Source: Hermatobates lingyangjiaoensis
Taxonomy: Eukaryota > Arthropoda > Insecta > Hemiptera > Hermatobatidae
Assembly (NCBI GenBank): GCA_026182355.1
Contig: JAPFBL010000364.1
Span: 186,001-250,000, forward strand
DNA: 64,000 nucleotides
Reading direction: 5' to 3'
In this document: piece by piece, positions 45,709 through 54,300 of the stretch
Numbering within the stretch: position 1 is the first letter of the stretch
Layout: each line of letters opens with the position of its first letter
Position numbers and translations under genes: made by a program
Notes under the pieces: generated by a model
What the model was told of the DNA's origin: nothing
The model's input: only the letters and a program-made list of their open reading frames with translations
Databases searched by the model: none

Positions 45709-46110
45709 TTAGCACCAGAAAGATTTAAAACAAAGGTGAGAAAACTTGAAAGATGGACAATGAAATTTATTCATGCCACAGTACAAAAGTTGTTCAACAA
45801 AACATATATACATATTGTTGAAATGTACCGTAGCTTCGGCATTTACGACTTTCAAACTAAGCTGTTCCAGTCTCCTGACAGTCTTACGAATAGAAGGTGG
45901 TGGTTCCCAAATAAGTTGTTCAAAGGACATTGAGACACTTTTTTGAAACACTTGAATAAATATCAACAATTTTAATACCACTGAAAAACTAACATAACAG
46001 GTAAAGAATTGAACGTAAAAGAATTCTATACTACACCATTAGATAGAATTCAAACTAAGCTGTTCCAGTCTCCTGACAGTCTTACGAATAGAATATGGTA
46101 ATTCCCAAAT
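45709..46110 (-). pseudogene. PLE 5' leader fragments, second family
   Basis: On the minus strand, two diverged copies read WEPPPSIRKTVRRLEQLSLK (about 45905-45840) and WELPYSIRKTVRRLEQLSLN (about 46110-46048). This resembles the leader KVRKLERWTMKxxHATVQxxF of the neighbouring family and EFRKLEKLCKKQIQAKYGAL at 50343, so it is read as a PLE N-terminal leader. Both are short and cut off. Confidence 0.5.
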
Positions 46111-46480
46111 ATTGTTAAAAGAGCCTTTACCCATTGTATTGATTGGAACACGTTGCACGAAGAAGTTGAGAAATCCACTCAAATTCTCGTGAATAACGGT
46201 TTCTCCAATAAAGACGATTCCTGTGTCATTAAACAACATATGGACAAATGGTACACCAAGGTTGATGAAGAACCTACTACCAACTCAGGAACTACTATTT
46301 ACCTATATTACCGCGCATATATGCATGCTAGTTATAGGCAAGATGAACATGCTATAAAAAAGATCGTCTATAAGAATGTTACTCCTACTTGTGATGATGA
46401 TAGAGTAGTTCTAAGAATTTATTATAAAAACTCGAAAACTAAATATATTATCCTTCAGAATTCCCCTCATAATAAGAAAC
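46111..46480 (+). pseudogene. Penelope-clade ORF fragment just upstream of the endonuclease
   Basis: Open frame in which VKRAFTHCIDWNTLHEEVEK and TQILVNNGFSNKD are followed by KNVTPTCDDDRVVLRIYYKN and TKYIILQNSP. These match the linker between RT and GIY-YIG in Penelope (THCxDWxxLHEELxxxxxILxxNxF; VTPxxDxxxxLxIYYKNxKTxxLxxxNSP). It is cut at (TA)n at 46486 before the GIY motif. Confidence 0.75.
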
Positions 46481-46485
<5 letters not shown>

Positions 46486-46511
<26 letters not shown>

Positions 46512-46512
46512 C
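46486..46512. repeat. (TA)n microsatellite between two PLE fragments
   Basis: TA tract joining the Penelope-clade fragment to an inverted PLE terminal stretch (CAGTTCACAAACGAAGAAAA). It marks a junction between two different PLE families. Confidence 0.85.
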
Positions 46513-46564
46513 AGTTCACAAACGAAGAAAAGCAACACACAGAGAAAGAGACACTTACAAACTC

Positions 46565-46658
46565 TGATGACTATACTGTAACCCTCAGAGCATCCGAGGA
46601 GGCACATATTTGCTTGCTCAAGGCACGTTCCAAACCTGGATTAAACCTTAAGCGATAA
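46565..46658 (+). pseudogene. PLE endonuclease C-terminal end, family of the 48.5-kb copy
   Basis: DDYTVTLRASEEAHICLLKA then RSKPGLNLKR and stop, nearly identical to the end of 48512-49105. Contains the EE pair and the GLN end. Upstream sequence is replaced by an inverted PLE end. Confidence 0.82.
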
Positions 46659-47285
46659 ATATATTTTATCTTTATTTTAATTATTTATATATATATATAT
46701 ATTTTATTTAATATTTTTTTATTTAATATTTATTTATTATTTTTATTTTATTTTATTTTATTTATTTTTATTCCTATTTTTTAAATTGCTTTTATTATTT
46801 ATTTATTTTATATTATTATATTTATTTTTAATTGATCTTATTCTTGTATTTTCATTTGTTTCTCATCGCCTTACCAACTCTGTTATCTTCCTTTTTCATG
46901 CTTTTAGGTATTTTTCACGGTATTCCTTTTTATACTTCTTTTATCTTCCTGCTGTTTATTTTACCTTCAATCAACCAGAACTGCTTTTCTTAATTCTTAA
47001 TTTTAATTTTAATATTAATTTTCTTCTGATCGTCTCTACTTCATTACTTCCTGAACCGGGCGCGCGTGGCAGCACGGTTGGTTGCCGGGACGGTTTCCTG
47101 CCGTTGTGTTTCCGGCGTGCTTGGTCGCCCATTCTCTCTTTTCTCCTGAAGACGGATCATCCGAAAATTTGAGTTTGTAAGTGTGTCTCTTTCTCTGTGT
47201 GTTGCTTTTCTTCGTTTGTGAACTGATTTGCGTCCAGTTTGGATCGTTTTTTCGAATTTTAGTGGATATATATATATATATGTTC
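46659..47285 (+). other. PLE 3' UTR and terminal segment with hammerhead
   Basis: A T-rich 3' UTR, then CCGGGCGCGCGTGGCAGCAC, a GTTGGTTGCC inverted stretch, and the hammerhead at 47140-47174, followed by TTTGTAAGTGTG, CGTCCAGTTTGGATCG and (TA)n at 47262-47280. The order equals that at 49106-49766. Confidence 0.75.
47140..47174 (+). ncRNA. Hammerhead ribozyme motif (PLE)
   Basis: CUC-CUGAAGA-C-GG(aucau)CC-GAAA-AUUU-GAG. Two-bp stem II, AAUU palindrome as stem III, stem I CUC/GAG. It lies 482 bp after the endonuclease stop at 46658. Confidence 0.75.
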
Positions 47286-47339
47286 ACGATGAATACGATT
47301 CATCGTGAAACGTTTGTTGTCTTTTTGGATCGTTTTCCT

Positions 47340-47364
47340 GTTTTTCCTGTTACAATATATATAT

Positions 47365-47400
<36 letters not shown>
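47340..47400. repeat. (TA)n microsatellite
   Basis: Long TA tract after a short inverted segment (CGATTCATCGTGAAACG). A frame to its right (KAKKKKRNIEK-type, 47400-47490) is not recognised. Confidence 0.8.
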
Positions 47401-47402
<2 letters not shown>

Positions 47403-48249
47403 CAAAAGCTAAGAAAAAGAAAAGAAATATTGAAAAATGATATGAATGGTTTGAATGGAAAAAGAAGAATGTTGATTAATATTTGAGCGTGATACAAAGG
47501 TTGGTACATGAAGAGGATGAAGTTTCTTTTCTTCTTAGAGGGATATCATTTTCATCATGAAGACACAGTGTTGCCAGATGGTGAAGAAGACGAAATAAGA
47601 TAGGAAGGGCTTTTGTGTCTCCTTAATACTTCTTTTGAGCGGAGCGAGGTGGCGGTCTCAAAGGCCTTGCTGCAGGCCCAATATCACCGGCGTCTTGCGG
47701 CTGCCTCTCTATTCACTGGCTTTAATATCATTTTAGGCTTTAACCATCTCAACACTACCTCATCTTCTATCCTAACCTCCAAATTAAATTATCTCAACCA
47801 GTTCAAATATTTCTTTTGAACGCCATCTTTTTTTCCAAGTAAATTTATTAAAAAGAAAAACCAAACTCTTATATATTCACATGACATCTTTCCCAGCTTA
47901 AGGGAATATGATACGTGAGTCCTCGAAGTTCTGCTCATTATGGCAGTTGATGAGATTTTTGCACCAGTCTTTTATGCAGTTGACATTCATATCGATAACA
48001 CCGATACAGTAAGGTGATAGTTGTGGATAGTTGTTTATATAGGGATATAAAGGGCCAGAGCATAATGTATTTTTTTTATGATATAATCATTATTAAAAAT
48101 GACACTTAGCTGATAACTGTGTCTTAACAACCTTCTTAGTTTTTCTAAATAACACTCTCGTATCGGACAAATAAAGTTAAATGTAGATTAAGAATATAGA
48201 GGAATTAAAAGAGACACTCACATTCTCTTTTCATTTCTCTATGTTTGTT
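47401..48249. other. Unassigned segment between PLE copies, possible decayed PLE coding sequence
   Basis: Open frames at about 47613-47819 (SFERSEVAVSKALLQAQYHR and onward) are GC-richer than the flanks and could be a decayed N-terminal PLE ORF or an unrelated repeat. From 47830 to 48249 nothing is recognised apart from an ACGGACAAATAAAG-like PLE edge at about 48160. Confidence 0.35.
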
Positions 48250-48478
48250 AATCTATGTTTTATATATATACTATATTACATGGTCGTCCTCAGGAGAAGA
48301 AGTGAATTGACGGAGGGATGACAGTCAAACTGTTGACTGTCAATTCACTTCTTCTCCTCATGATGACCGCCATTACGGTCGAAATATTAAAAAGTGAGTC
48401 ATTGTTATGTTTTTGTCTATGTGTCACAGTTTATTTTAAGTGTAATCTGCCCTGCCGGACCGTTTTTTTTTATCATGG

Positions 48479-48480
<2 letters not shown>
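48250..48480. repeat. PLE palindrome with decayed hammerhead-like motifs
   Basis: TCCTCAGGAGAAGAAGTGAATTG (split: TCCTCAGGAGAAG, AAGTGAATTG) faces CAATTCACTTCTTCTCCTCA around 48325-48345. The plus motif at 48351-48393 reads CUC-CAUGAUGA-CCG(ccauua)CGG-U-CGAAAUA: the CUGA is altered. The outer part matches 42600-42860. Confidence 0.6.
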
Positions 48481-48511
<31 letters not shown>

Positions 48512-48517
48512 TATAAT
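48481..48517. repeat. (TA)n microsatellite at the 5' truncation of a PLE
   Basis: TA tract running straight into the open endonuclease frame (NLKRIIKDLFP at 48518), so the PLE copy is 5' truncated at the tract. Confidence 0.88.
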
Positions 48518-49105
48518 AATCTCAAACGCATTATCAAAGATCTGTTCCCCATCCTATCCTCTTCTCCTTCCACGTCGACTATTTTCCCCAGCCAACCCCG
48601 CCTCTCATATAGACGTTCCCCCAACCTTGGCAACCTCTTTTCCCACAGAGACTTGACGTCCAGGCGCGTCAACCACCCGTCTGTGGGCGCTAAGAGTTGC
48701 GAAAGGCGGGGGTGCCTGACCTGTCCGCTTCTCAACCCCCTTTCACACTTCACTCCATCTTCCCATAACCAGTCCTTCCCTGTTGCTAAGGACTGCTCAT
48801 GTACATCCAAAAATTGTGTTTACAAATTGGACTGTACTCGTTGTGATGCGTTCTACGTAGGACTGTCCTCTAACAAGCTCAGCCTCCGTATGAACGGTCA
48901 TAGAGCATCCGTTAACAACAACTCCAATTTACCTGTCGCCATACACGCCAAATCCCACGGTCTGTCTTTTAACGACTGCTTCAGTGTGCAGATTCTGCGT
49001 CAGATTCCCCCTGGTGATAATACCGTGACCCTTAGAGCCTCTGAGGAGGCTCACATCTGGTTGCTCGGGGCGCGCAGTGCACCTGGACTTAACCTTAAAA
49101 GATAA
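48518..49105 (+). CDS. 5'-truncated Penelope-like element GIY-YIG endonuclease, uninterrupted frame
   Basis: An open frame of 196 codons ending at TAA 49103-49105. It has no proper start because the copy is truncated at (TA)n. In order: LSYRRSPNLGNLFSHRDL (PLE linker), a cysteine cluster CERRGCLTC, SFPVAKDCSCTSKNCVYKLD (VY of the GIY segment with paired Cys), FYVGLSSNKLSLRMNGHR (YIG equivalent with catalytic Arg and His), LPVAIHAKSHGLSFNDC, then TLRASEEAHIWLL with the catalytic Glu, and PGLNLKR. The domain nicks DNA for retrotransposition in PLEs. The unbroken frame marks a young copy. RT is absent. GC content is higher than in the surroundings. Confidence 0.88.
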   Translation, partial: NLKRIIKDLFPILSSSPSTSTIFPSQPRLSYRRSPNLGNLFSHRDLTSRRVNHPSVGAKSCERRGCLTCPLLNPLSHFTPSSHNQSFPVAKDCSCTSKNCVYKLDCTRCDAFYVGLSSNKLSLRMNGHRASVNNNSNLPVAIHAKSHGLSFNDCFSVQILRQIPPGDNTVTLRASEEAHIWLLGARSAPGLNLKR

Positions 49106-49714
49106 TTTTTTTGTACATTTTTTTTTTGTACTTTTTTTCCAGTATTCTTTCTCTAGTACTTATTTCTTTTTTCCTCTTTCGTATATTTTGTGTATATCTA
49201 TTTTGTCTTCTTCACTTACTACTAGTTTGTTTTATCCTATTTTATTTTTCTAAATTCTTATTCTTAACTAGTTTCCCATACTTACCCTTTTATTCAGTCT
49301 CTATCTTTTATTTACTAAAACAACCAATGCAAGTTTTTTGTATTGTATTTATTTTTTCTTCTTTTCTCTATCATTATTTTTGTTTCTTATAGTTTGTTTT
49401 TATCTTATATTGTTTATTATTTTTCACCTACTTATAGTTTTACCCAACCAGTACTGCTTATCTGAGCTTCTGTTTATATCTTCTCCTAATTTTATACTTT
49501 AAGACCGGGTACGGTTGACAGCACTGGCGGTTGCCGGGTTGGTTACTTGCCGTTGCGCCTACAACGTGCTTGGTCTCCCATTCTCTTTTCTCCTGAAGAC
49601 GGATTACCCGAAAATTTGAGTCTGTAAGTGTGTTTCCCTACTTTGTGTGTTGCTCTTTGTTAATCTCGAACTCGTATTGTGTCCAGTTTGGATCGTATTT
49701 CGTTTTATCAGTGA

Positions 49715-49766
<52 letters not shown>
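49106..49766 (+). other. PLE 3' UTR, hammerhead segment and (TA)n tail
   Basis: About 400 bp of T-rich 3' UTR, then GACCGGGTACGG, GGTTGCCGGGTTGGTTAC, the hammerhead at 49586-49622, GTCTGTAAGTGTG, GTGTCCAGTTTGGATCG and (TA)n at 49718-49766. The same order as at 46659-47285 defines the 3' structure of this family. Confidence 0.82.
49586..49622 (+). ncRNA. Hammerhead ribozyme motif (PLE)
   Basis: CUC-CUGAAGA-C-GG(auuac)CC-GAAA-AUUU-GAG. It is identical in core to 41461-41496. About 480 bp after the endonuclease stop at 49105. Confidence 0.78.
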
Positions 49767-49767
<1 letters not shown>

Positions 49768-49769
49768 TT

Positions 49770-49900
49770 TTTTGATGAAAATACGATCCGAAATGGACAA
49801 ATACAGTTCAATGTACATAAAGAAACGTAGAGAAATTAAAAACACACACTTACAGTCTCTAATTTTTGGTTGAACTGTCTTCAGGAGAGATAAGAAAGAG
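49770..49900 (-). ncRNA. PLE terminal segment with decayed hammerhead-like motif
   Basis: On the minus strand at 49892-49853: UCUC-CUGAAGA-C-AGUU(ca)ACC-AAAA-AUU-A-GAGA. The G of GAAA is A and stem II is weakened. It includes the CCGAAATGGACAAATACAG edge seen at 50634. Confidence 0.6.
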
Positions 49901-50020
49901 AAACCAAGCGCACTGGTTTCTATATATATATACACTTTTTCGTTGGAAATACGATCCAAAACGGACGAATATATTTCAATATAGACAAAGGAACATAGAG
50001 AAATCAAAAGAACACATTTA

Positions 50021-50061
50021 CAGTCTCTAATTTTCGGTTTGAACCGTCTTCAGGAGAGATA
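50021..50061 (-). ncRNA. Hammerhead ribozyme motif (PLE)
   Basis: Minus strand: UCUC-CUGAAGA-C-GGUU(ca)AACC-GAAA-AUU-A-GAGA. Stem II GGUU/AACC, stem I UCUC/GAGA. Confidence 0.8.
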
Positions 50062-50130
50062 AGAGTGGGAAACCAAGCGCACTGGTTCAGAGATGGTTGG
50101 AGACCAATCAACCAACGGTTGGTCTCTCTT

Positions 50131-50170
50131 ATCTCTCCTGAAGACGGTTCAAACCGAAAATTAGAGACTG
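50131..50170 (+). ncRNA. Hammerhead ribozyme motif (PLE)
   Basis: Plus strand, same core and stems as the 50021 copy: UCUC-CUGAAGA-C-GGUU(ca)AACC-GAAA-AUU-A-GAGA. Confidence 0.8.
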
Positions 50171-50224
50171 TAAGTGTGTTCTTTTGATTTCTGTATGTTT
50201 CTTTGTCTATATTGAACTATATAT

Positions 50225-50400
50225 ATATTGTTAAATAACGCCCCATATTTGGCTTGTATCTGCTTTTTACACAATTTCTCCAGTTTCCGGAATTCCTTCC
50301 TCGTCTCTTCATTAAAACTATAAGGTCTATCACCGATATTACTAGTCGACATGTTTCGAATGTACCACATTCATCATCAGGACAATAATGAGAGTAATAA
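50225..50400 (-). pseudogene. PLE 5' end: hammerhead followed by leader ORF, third family
   Basis: Minus-strand hammerhead at 50388-50343 (GUC-CUGAUGA-U-GAAUGU(ggu)ACAUUC-GAAAC-AUGU-C-GAC) is followed by a frame containing NEETRKEFRKLEKLCKKQIQ and AKYGALFNN, which stops at a TA tract at 50220. The layout equals that at 45303, supporting a leader ORF right after the hammerhead. The rest of the element is missing. Confidence 0.7.
50343..50388 (-). ncRNA. Hammerhead ribozyme motif (PLE), canonical CUGAUGA
   Basis: The core matches CUGAUGA and GAAA exactly; stem II GAAUGU/ACAUUC has six pairs, stem III is the palindrome ACAUGU, stem I GUC/GAC. Only one extra U separates CUGAUGA from stem II. Confidence 0.82.
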
Positions 50401-50634
50401 TAGGAAAGCTAGTTTTATATATATAGAGATGGATTATTAATGGAATGTTTACAGGGCATCGCCCTGTATCACGGACCATTATGGGGGATTAAAGTAGGGT
50501 GGTTGGGCTCACCTACTACCTGGCTAATCTGGGTGTTTCTGTTTGCAAATGGTTTTAAAATTCGACAAGAATTATTAACTTGGATATTTATCGCTGGTTT
50601 TCTTATTCAAGAAAAGCAACCAGAAAAGACGATC
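50400..50634. other. Unassigned spacer
   Basis: Includes ACAGGGCATCGCCCTGT, a 17-bp palindrome at 50450-50466, and a 78-codon open frame (50440-50676) with hydrophobic stretches but no recognised domain. It runs into the PLE end at 50634, so the frame is not natural at its 3' side. Confidence 0.4.
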
Positions 50635-50698
50635 CGAAATGGACAAATACAGTTCAATGTACATAAAGAAACATAGAGAAATTAAAAACACAAACTTT

Positions 50699-50739
50699 CA
50701 GTCTCTAATTTTCGGTTGAACCGTCTTCAGGAGAGATAA
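50699..50739 (-). ncRNA. Hammerhead ribozyme motif (PLE)
   Basis: Minus strand: UCUC-CUGAAGA-C-GG(uucaa)CC-GAAA-AUU-A-GAGA. All core positions intact. Confidence 0.8.
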
Positions 50740-51095
50740 GAGAGGGAAACCAAGCGCACTGGTACAGAGACGGTTGGAGACCAACAATGTTGCCACATAC
50801 GCGCCCGGTCACAGGGAATAAGGTAGACAAGAATCAATTTAAATTAAAATAGGAACATGAAAAAATAATCAGAAATTAATAATTAATTTTTATTTATTTA
50901 TGTATCATTTCTTCTTTCATCATCTCTCAGTTTTTATTTTTTATTATTTTATTTGTTTTTGTGTTTACTATTATTTTTCTTATTCCTATTTTAATTTAAA
51001 TTGATTCTCTACCTTATTCTCTTTGACCGGGCGCGTATGTGGCAACATTGTTGGTCTCCAACCGTCTCTGTACCAGTGCGCTTGGTTTCCCTCTC

Positions 51096-51136
51096 TTATC
51101 TCTCCTGAAGACGGTTCAACCGAAAATTAGAGACTG
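51096..51136 (+). ncRNA. Hammerhead ribozyme motif (PLE)
   Basis: Mirror of 50699-50739 on the plus strand; same stems, same loop. Confidence 0.8.
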
Positions 51137-51180
51137 AAAGTTTGTGTTTTTAATTTCTCTATGTTTCTTTATGTACATTG

Positions 51181-51183
<3 letters not shown>

Positions 51184-51225
<42 letters not shown>
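51184..51225. repeat. (TA)n microsatellite
   Basis: Long TA tract closing the PLE-rich block on the right. Confidence 0.9.
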
Positions 51226-51229
<4 letters not shown>

Positions 51230-51776
51230 CTGTGAAGCAATTCCTTGTAGAATTGCCTTAAGGCAGTCCAGGGACACTGAAATGGGGTGAATTGAAGCAA
51301 TTTACCTATGGCGTTAAAATTGAATGTGTGCCTGTAAAGTGGGTCTCACATGTGAGTCAGTTTCGCTAGACGAGAGAAGTCGCGTAATGGACTTACAACT
51401 TAGTTATCCCCTCCAGGCCTTGATCATGCTTCTGTCAGCCGCCCAGTCTCCTTTGTAGCCCTGCAAACCTAACCACTTCTCTTCTCCCAAAGGAGCAACT
51501 AAACCTTTCTCTCTGCTCTTTTAAAATGAAATATATTAAGGTAGAAATTGTTGTCTGTATAAAAGAGTGAATCTAACTTCAAAAAGAAAACGAGTCATAT
51601 GACTCAGTAACACATTTTAAATTAAAGCAGTTATTTAATATAAACTTACTAAACCTTTCAAACCCTTTCATTAATGAACCTAAAGTGGAGAAACATAATT
51701 CTCATTATAGCAGGTAGCTTCGATTATTTTTTACATAATTCAGAGTGAAAAAAAGAAGAAAGTAATATCAATTTAA
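51226..51776. other. Unassigned DNA
   Basis: GC-richer than average at 51240-51510 but without a recognisable frame or repeat. Confidence 0.4.
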
Positions 51777-51995
51777 GGGGGCCAGGTTAGCGCAATGGCA
51801 ACTAATTCGTCTCTCGACTGTTGAGTCGGGGGTTCAATACTTACTCTGGCCCTGATTTATTCATGCAGGAGGTCAATAAGTCTGAGCACGTCGTCCTTGA
51901 TAGAGGAAGTTAAGCCGTCTGTACAGTGTCAGGTACCCGTTAAAGTTCGCTGATTCCCAAATATTGCCTTATGGGACTGCCACTGTAACCTAATT
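51777..51995 (+). repeat. tRNA-derived SINE, short form (copy S7)
   Basis: GGCCAGGTTAGCGCAATGG, B box GGTTCAATACT, CCTGATTTATTCATG, GTTAAGCCGTCTG, then an abrupt jump to TGGGACTGCCACTGTAACCT, the tail type of copy S3. Confidence 0.85.
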
Positions 51996-54099
51996 TCACA
52001 TATACCAATTTCTAAATCTGTTGTGATCAAACTCAACTTTGCAATAAGTAAATGTATTATGAAACTCATTGACAATAAGCTTAATGGTGTTATTCATTTA
52101 AACGTGGCTAACTTTTATCAATCAATCATAAAGAATACATCATCTCTGTTCTAGGAATTCTGAAAGTGTCTTCAGATGAAATGTAACAGTGGCCCTTTCA
52201 GTGTAATGTTTGCTTTTCCTATATTCTAAATTCATGAAATTGATAGCTTGGAATACTTAAAAGAAAATTCAAGCCTTATGGAATCAAAGCGATTGAGTTA
52301 GAATAGCAGATGTTTTACTAAAAAGTACGGTAAATCACTTTTCTCTTGTATTTATATAACTAAAAAACTAATGATTCTTTACCTTACCAAGAACTGTCGA
52401 AGTCCTCAAGAGATTCGTCGTGTGTATACAAACTCCCACCTAGCTACACACAGAAAGACAAAGTTAAATCGATTTAGACAATCTTAGAGCATATAAAACT
52501 GTCTACATTTTAAGAATTGTTCTCTTTTAACCCGTGATGTCAATTTTTACAGAAACCCAGTCGTTATATATTTATATTGAAACTTCTGTTTATGGTTATG
52601 TAAAACACAATTTATAATAAAAAATTGAGTAATATCGTTAGAACAACTATGGGCTCGAGCTCATTGAATGTGACTAGAAGAATTGGTTAGGAAACTTTCG
52701 GTAAGATTATCTGTAATTTAAATATATCTGTATATTAAAGCGTTTCACAGAAAATTAAAGCTTGAATTGTCTCAGTAAACAGACATTATTTTGCCCTCCA
52801 ATTCATAGTTGCAACTTCAAACTCTTAATTCAATTGTTCTCTGTTTATTTACTGTAAATAATTGTGTAAGAGCAGATCCCGCTGCCAATATTTAGTATAA
52901 ATAAATAAATCTATTATTATTTATTAAAATAAAGCAATAATTACTGACTTAATTTTAATCAACATTGTATTTTTCACTGGAATGAATCTTGTTCAGAAGG
53001 TCTGTTTTTGAAAAGCGTTGCCAGACGTATGCGCAGTGTTACTAGAACGTAGGTAAGTAGTTGGGTTGGTGATAATCAGTTCAAAAAATGTTTTAAACAT
53101 CCCTTCAAGAAAATAAATCGTAATTTGAAAAAAAATTGTAGCATGCATCTCACAATGTGGGACATGCTTACCAACTGAGGGACAAAAGATCTAAATAGGT
53201 TGAAACTCAGGAGTGTCCTGCAAAATGCGGAACATATGGCCAGCTTAGTCATAAGTGCTATTATTTTGTAGAAACTATAGTTAATGGAGACCTGAAGAAC
53301 AACTTTAACTGAAGAACAACTATCCTTGCCTAGTGTTCTCAAAGAAAAGTGAAGACAGTAAATTGTATGGTTTAATTCTTGTTGATTAATTTAATAAGGA
53401 TGAAATTTAAGTCTTGGAGTAAACAGTGAAATGTTTTAACGGGGATCATTTACAGCTAGATTAGATGTAATATGAGGATGATGAAATTGAACTTGCTGCC
53501 AGCTCACTGTTATCTGACCCTTGACTGCTTCCGTTTAATCACTCATAGCCAGAGTGCTTTTCATCGTGAAACATGAATCAATTATTGTTGCAGCAAACAC
53601 AAGGTCACTTTAGCTTTCCTTTCCCTGTTATTATTTCAACTGAATATCTGTTTATATGTTGATTTATAAATTTTAAAATAAAAATAAAAAATAAAATAAA
53701 ATTTAAAAATAATAAAGGAATAAGTTTAAAATAAAAGAAATAAAATACAAAAGTTAGCGCTTTTGAATTAAACCGCGAACTGATCGGGCCCCCAATAACC
53801 ATATGGCCTCCTCAGACGTTCTTAAGGTGAAACTACCACTTAAAGTCAAACTACTTTTCACTAAAGAGTGAAAAAGAGAGAAAAAAGAACTTTAAAAAAA
53901 TCATAGTCAAGAAAGAAAGATAGAGGAAAGTTGAGTCAGGGAAAAATTCTAATCTATTATATCAAAACAAGAAGTGGATTAAGCGTGAAAAAGTAAAACA
54001 TCTAATCATTCTTACAGAGGAAGAGAGAGATTGTTTGGGAGCACTTATGGTTGGTTCTCTGTGAACTGTGGTTCTCTCTACAGGAAAGGCGGAAGTAGC
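51996..54099. other. AT-rich DNA, nothing recognised
   Basis: An 88-codon minus frame at 53076-53342 has no recognisable domain. A-rich low complexity at 53670-53750. No known repeats identified. Confidence 0.45.
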
Positions 54100-54300
54100 C
54101 AAGTTGGTTAAAAGTCTCCCTTTTTTTGTATTTCTATCCTCTTCCTTCCTTCCATCATGTTATCGTTCATTCCCAAATTCTTTATCACTTTATCAAGTTT
54201 TCCCTTACCATAGAAGCATCTTGGAGCCTAGGGGCTGTTAAAGTGGTAGCACCCTGTTGTACAGAAATGCAACCGCAGCTGCCAAATTGTGGCAAGAAGT
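54100..54300 (+). repeat. Diverged dispersed repeat, copy 1
   Basis: GGTTAAAAGTCTCCCTTTTT, TTCCCAAATTCTTTATCACT, TATCAAGTTTTCCCTTACCA and GCATCTTGGAGCC recur in the same order at 55130-55270. The start GTAGCCAAGTTGGTTAAAAG is tRNA-like (A box) but no B box follows. Type unknown. Confidence 0.5.

Larger units (their letters stand above)
45175..45803. repeat. Large PLE palindrome with two intact facing hammerheads and 5' leader fragments
   Basis: Arms 45175-45435 and 45549-45803 are inverted copies with a 113-bp centre. On each strand the hammerhead is followed by a reading frame with YLxPERFKTKVRKLERWTMK, then a V(I)HATVQ stretch, and it stops at the (TA)n-like edge. The leader is the N-terminal part of a PLE ORF, truncated at the same point in both arms. 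Confidence 0.88.
49935..50215. repeat. PLE palindrome with two intact facing hammerheads
   Basis: Minus motif at 50021-50061 and plus motif at 50131-50170 are inverted copies. Outer arms are ATACGATCCAAAACGG, then TTTCAATATAGACAAAGG on the left, and TTTGTCTATATTGAA on the right before a TA tract. Confidence 0.82.
50635..51185. repeat. Largest PLE palindrome, arms about 205 bp, facing hammerheads
   Basis: Left arm 50650-50857 and right arm 50980-51183 are near-exact complements around a 120-bp A/T centre. Each arm has a hammerhead (50699-50739 minus; 51096-51136 plus) with the AAGCGCACTGGTACAGAGAC and CGCGCCCGGTCA segments. The right arm continues into (TA)n. Confidence 0.9.

Noticed and set aside
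46153..46581. A 142-codon open frame as a complete gene
   Set aside because: The first 110 codons are a PLE fragment and the rest is read-through of a TA repeat and an inverted PLE end.
48436..48810. 124-codon minus-strand open frame
   Set aside because: It lies antisense to the clear GIY-YIG endonuclease frame and runs into the TA repeat.
50440..50676. 78-codon frame with hydrophobic segments as a small membrane protein
   Set aside because: Its last 15 codons are PLE terminal sequence, so the frame is accidental; the first part has no recognised homologue.
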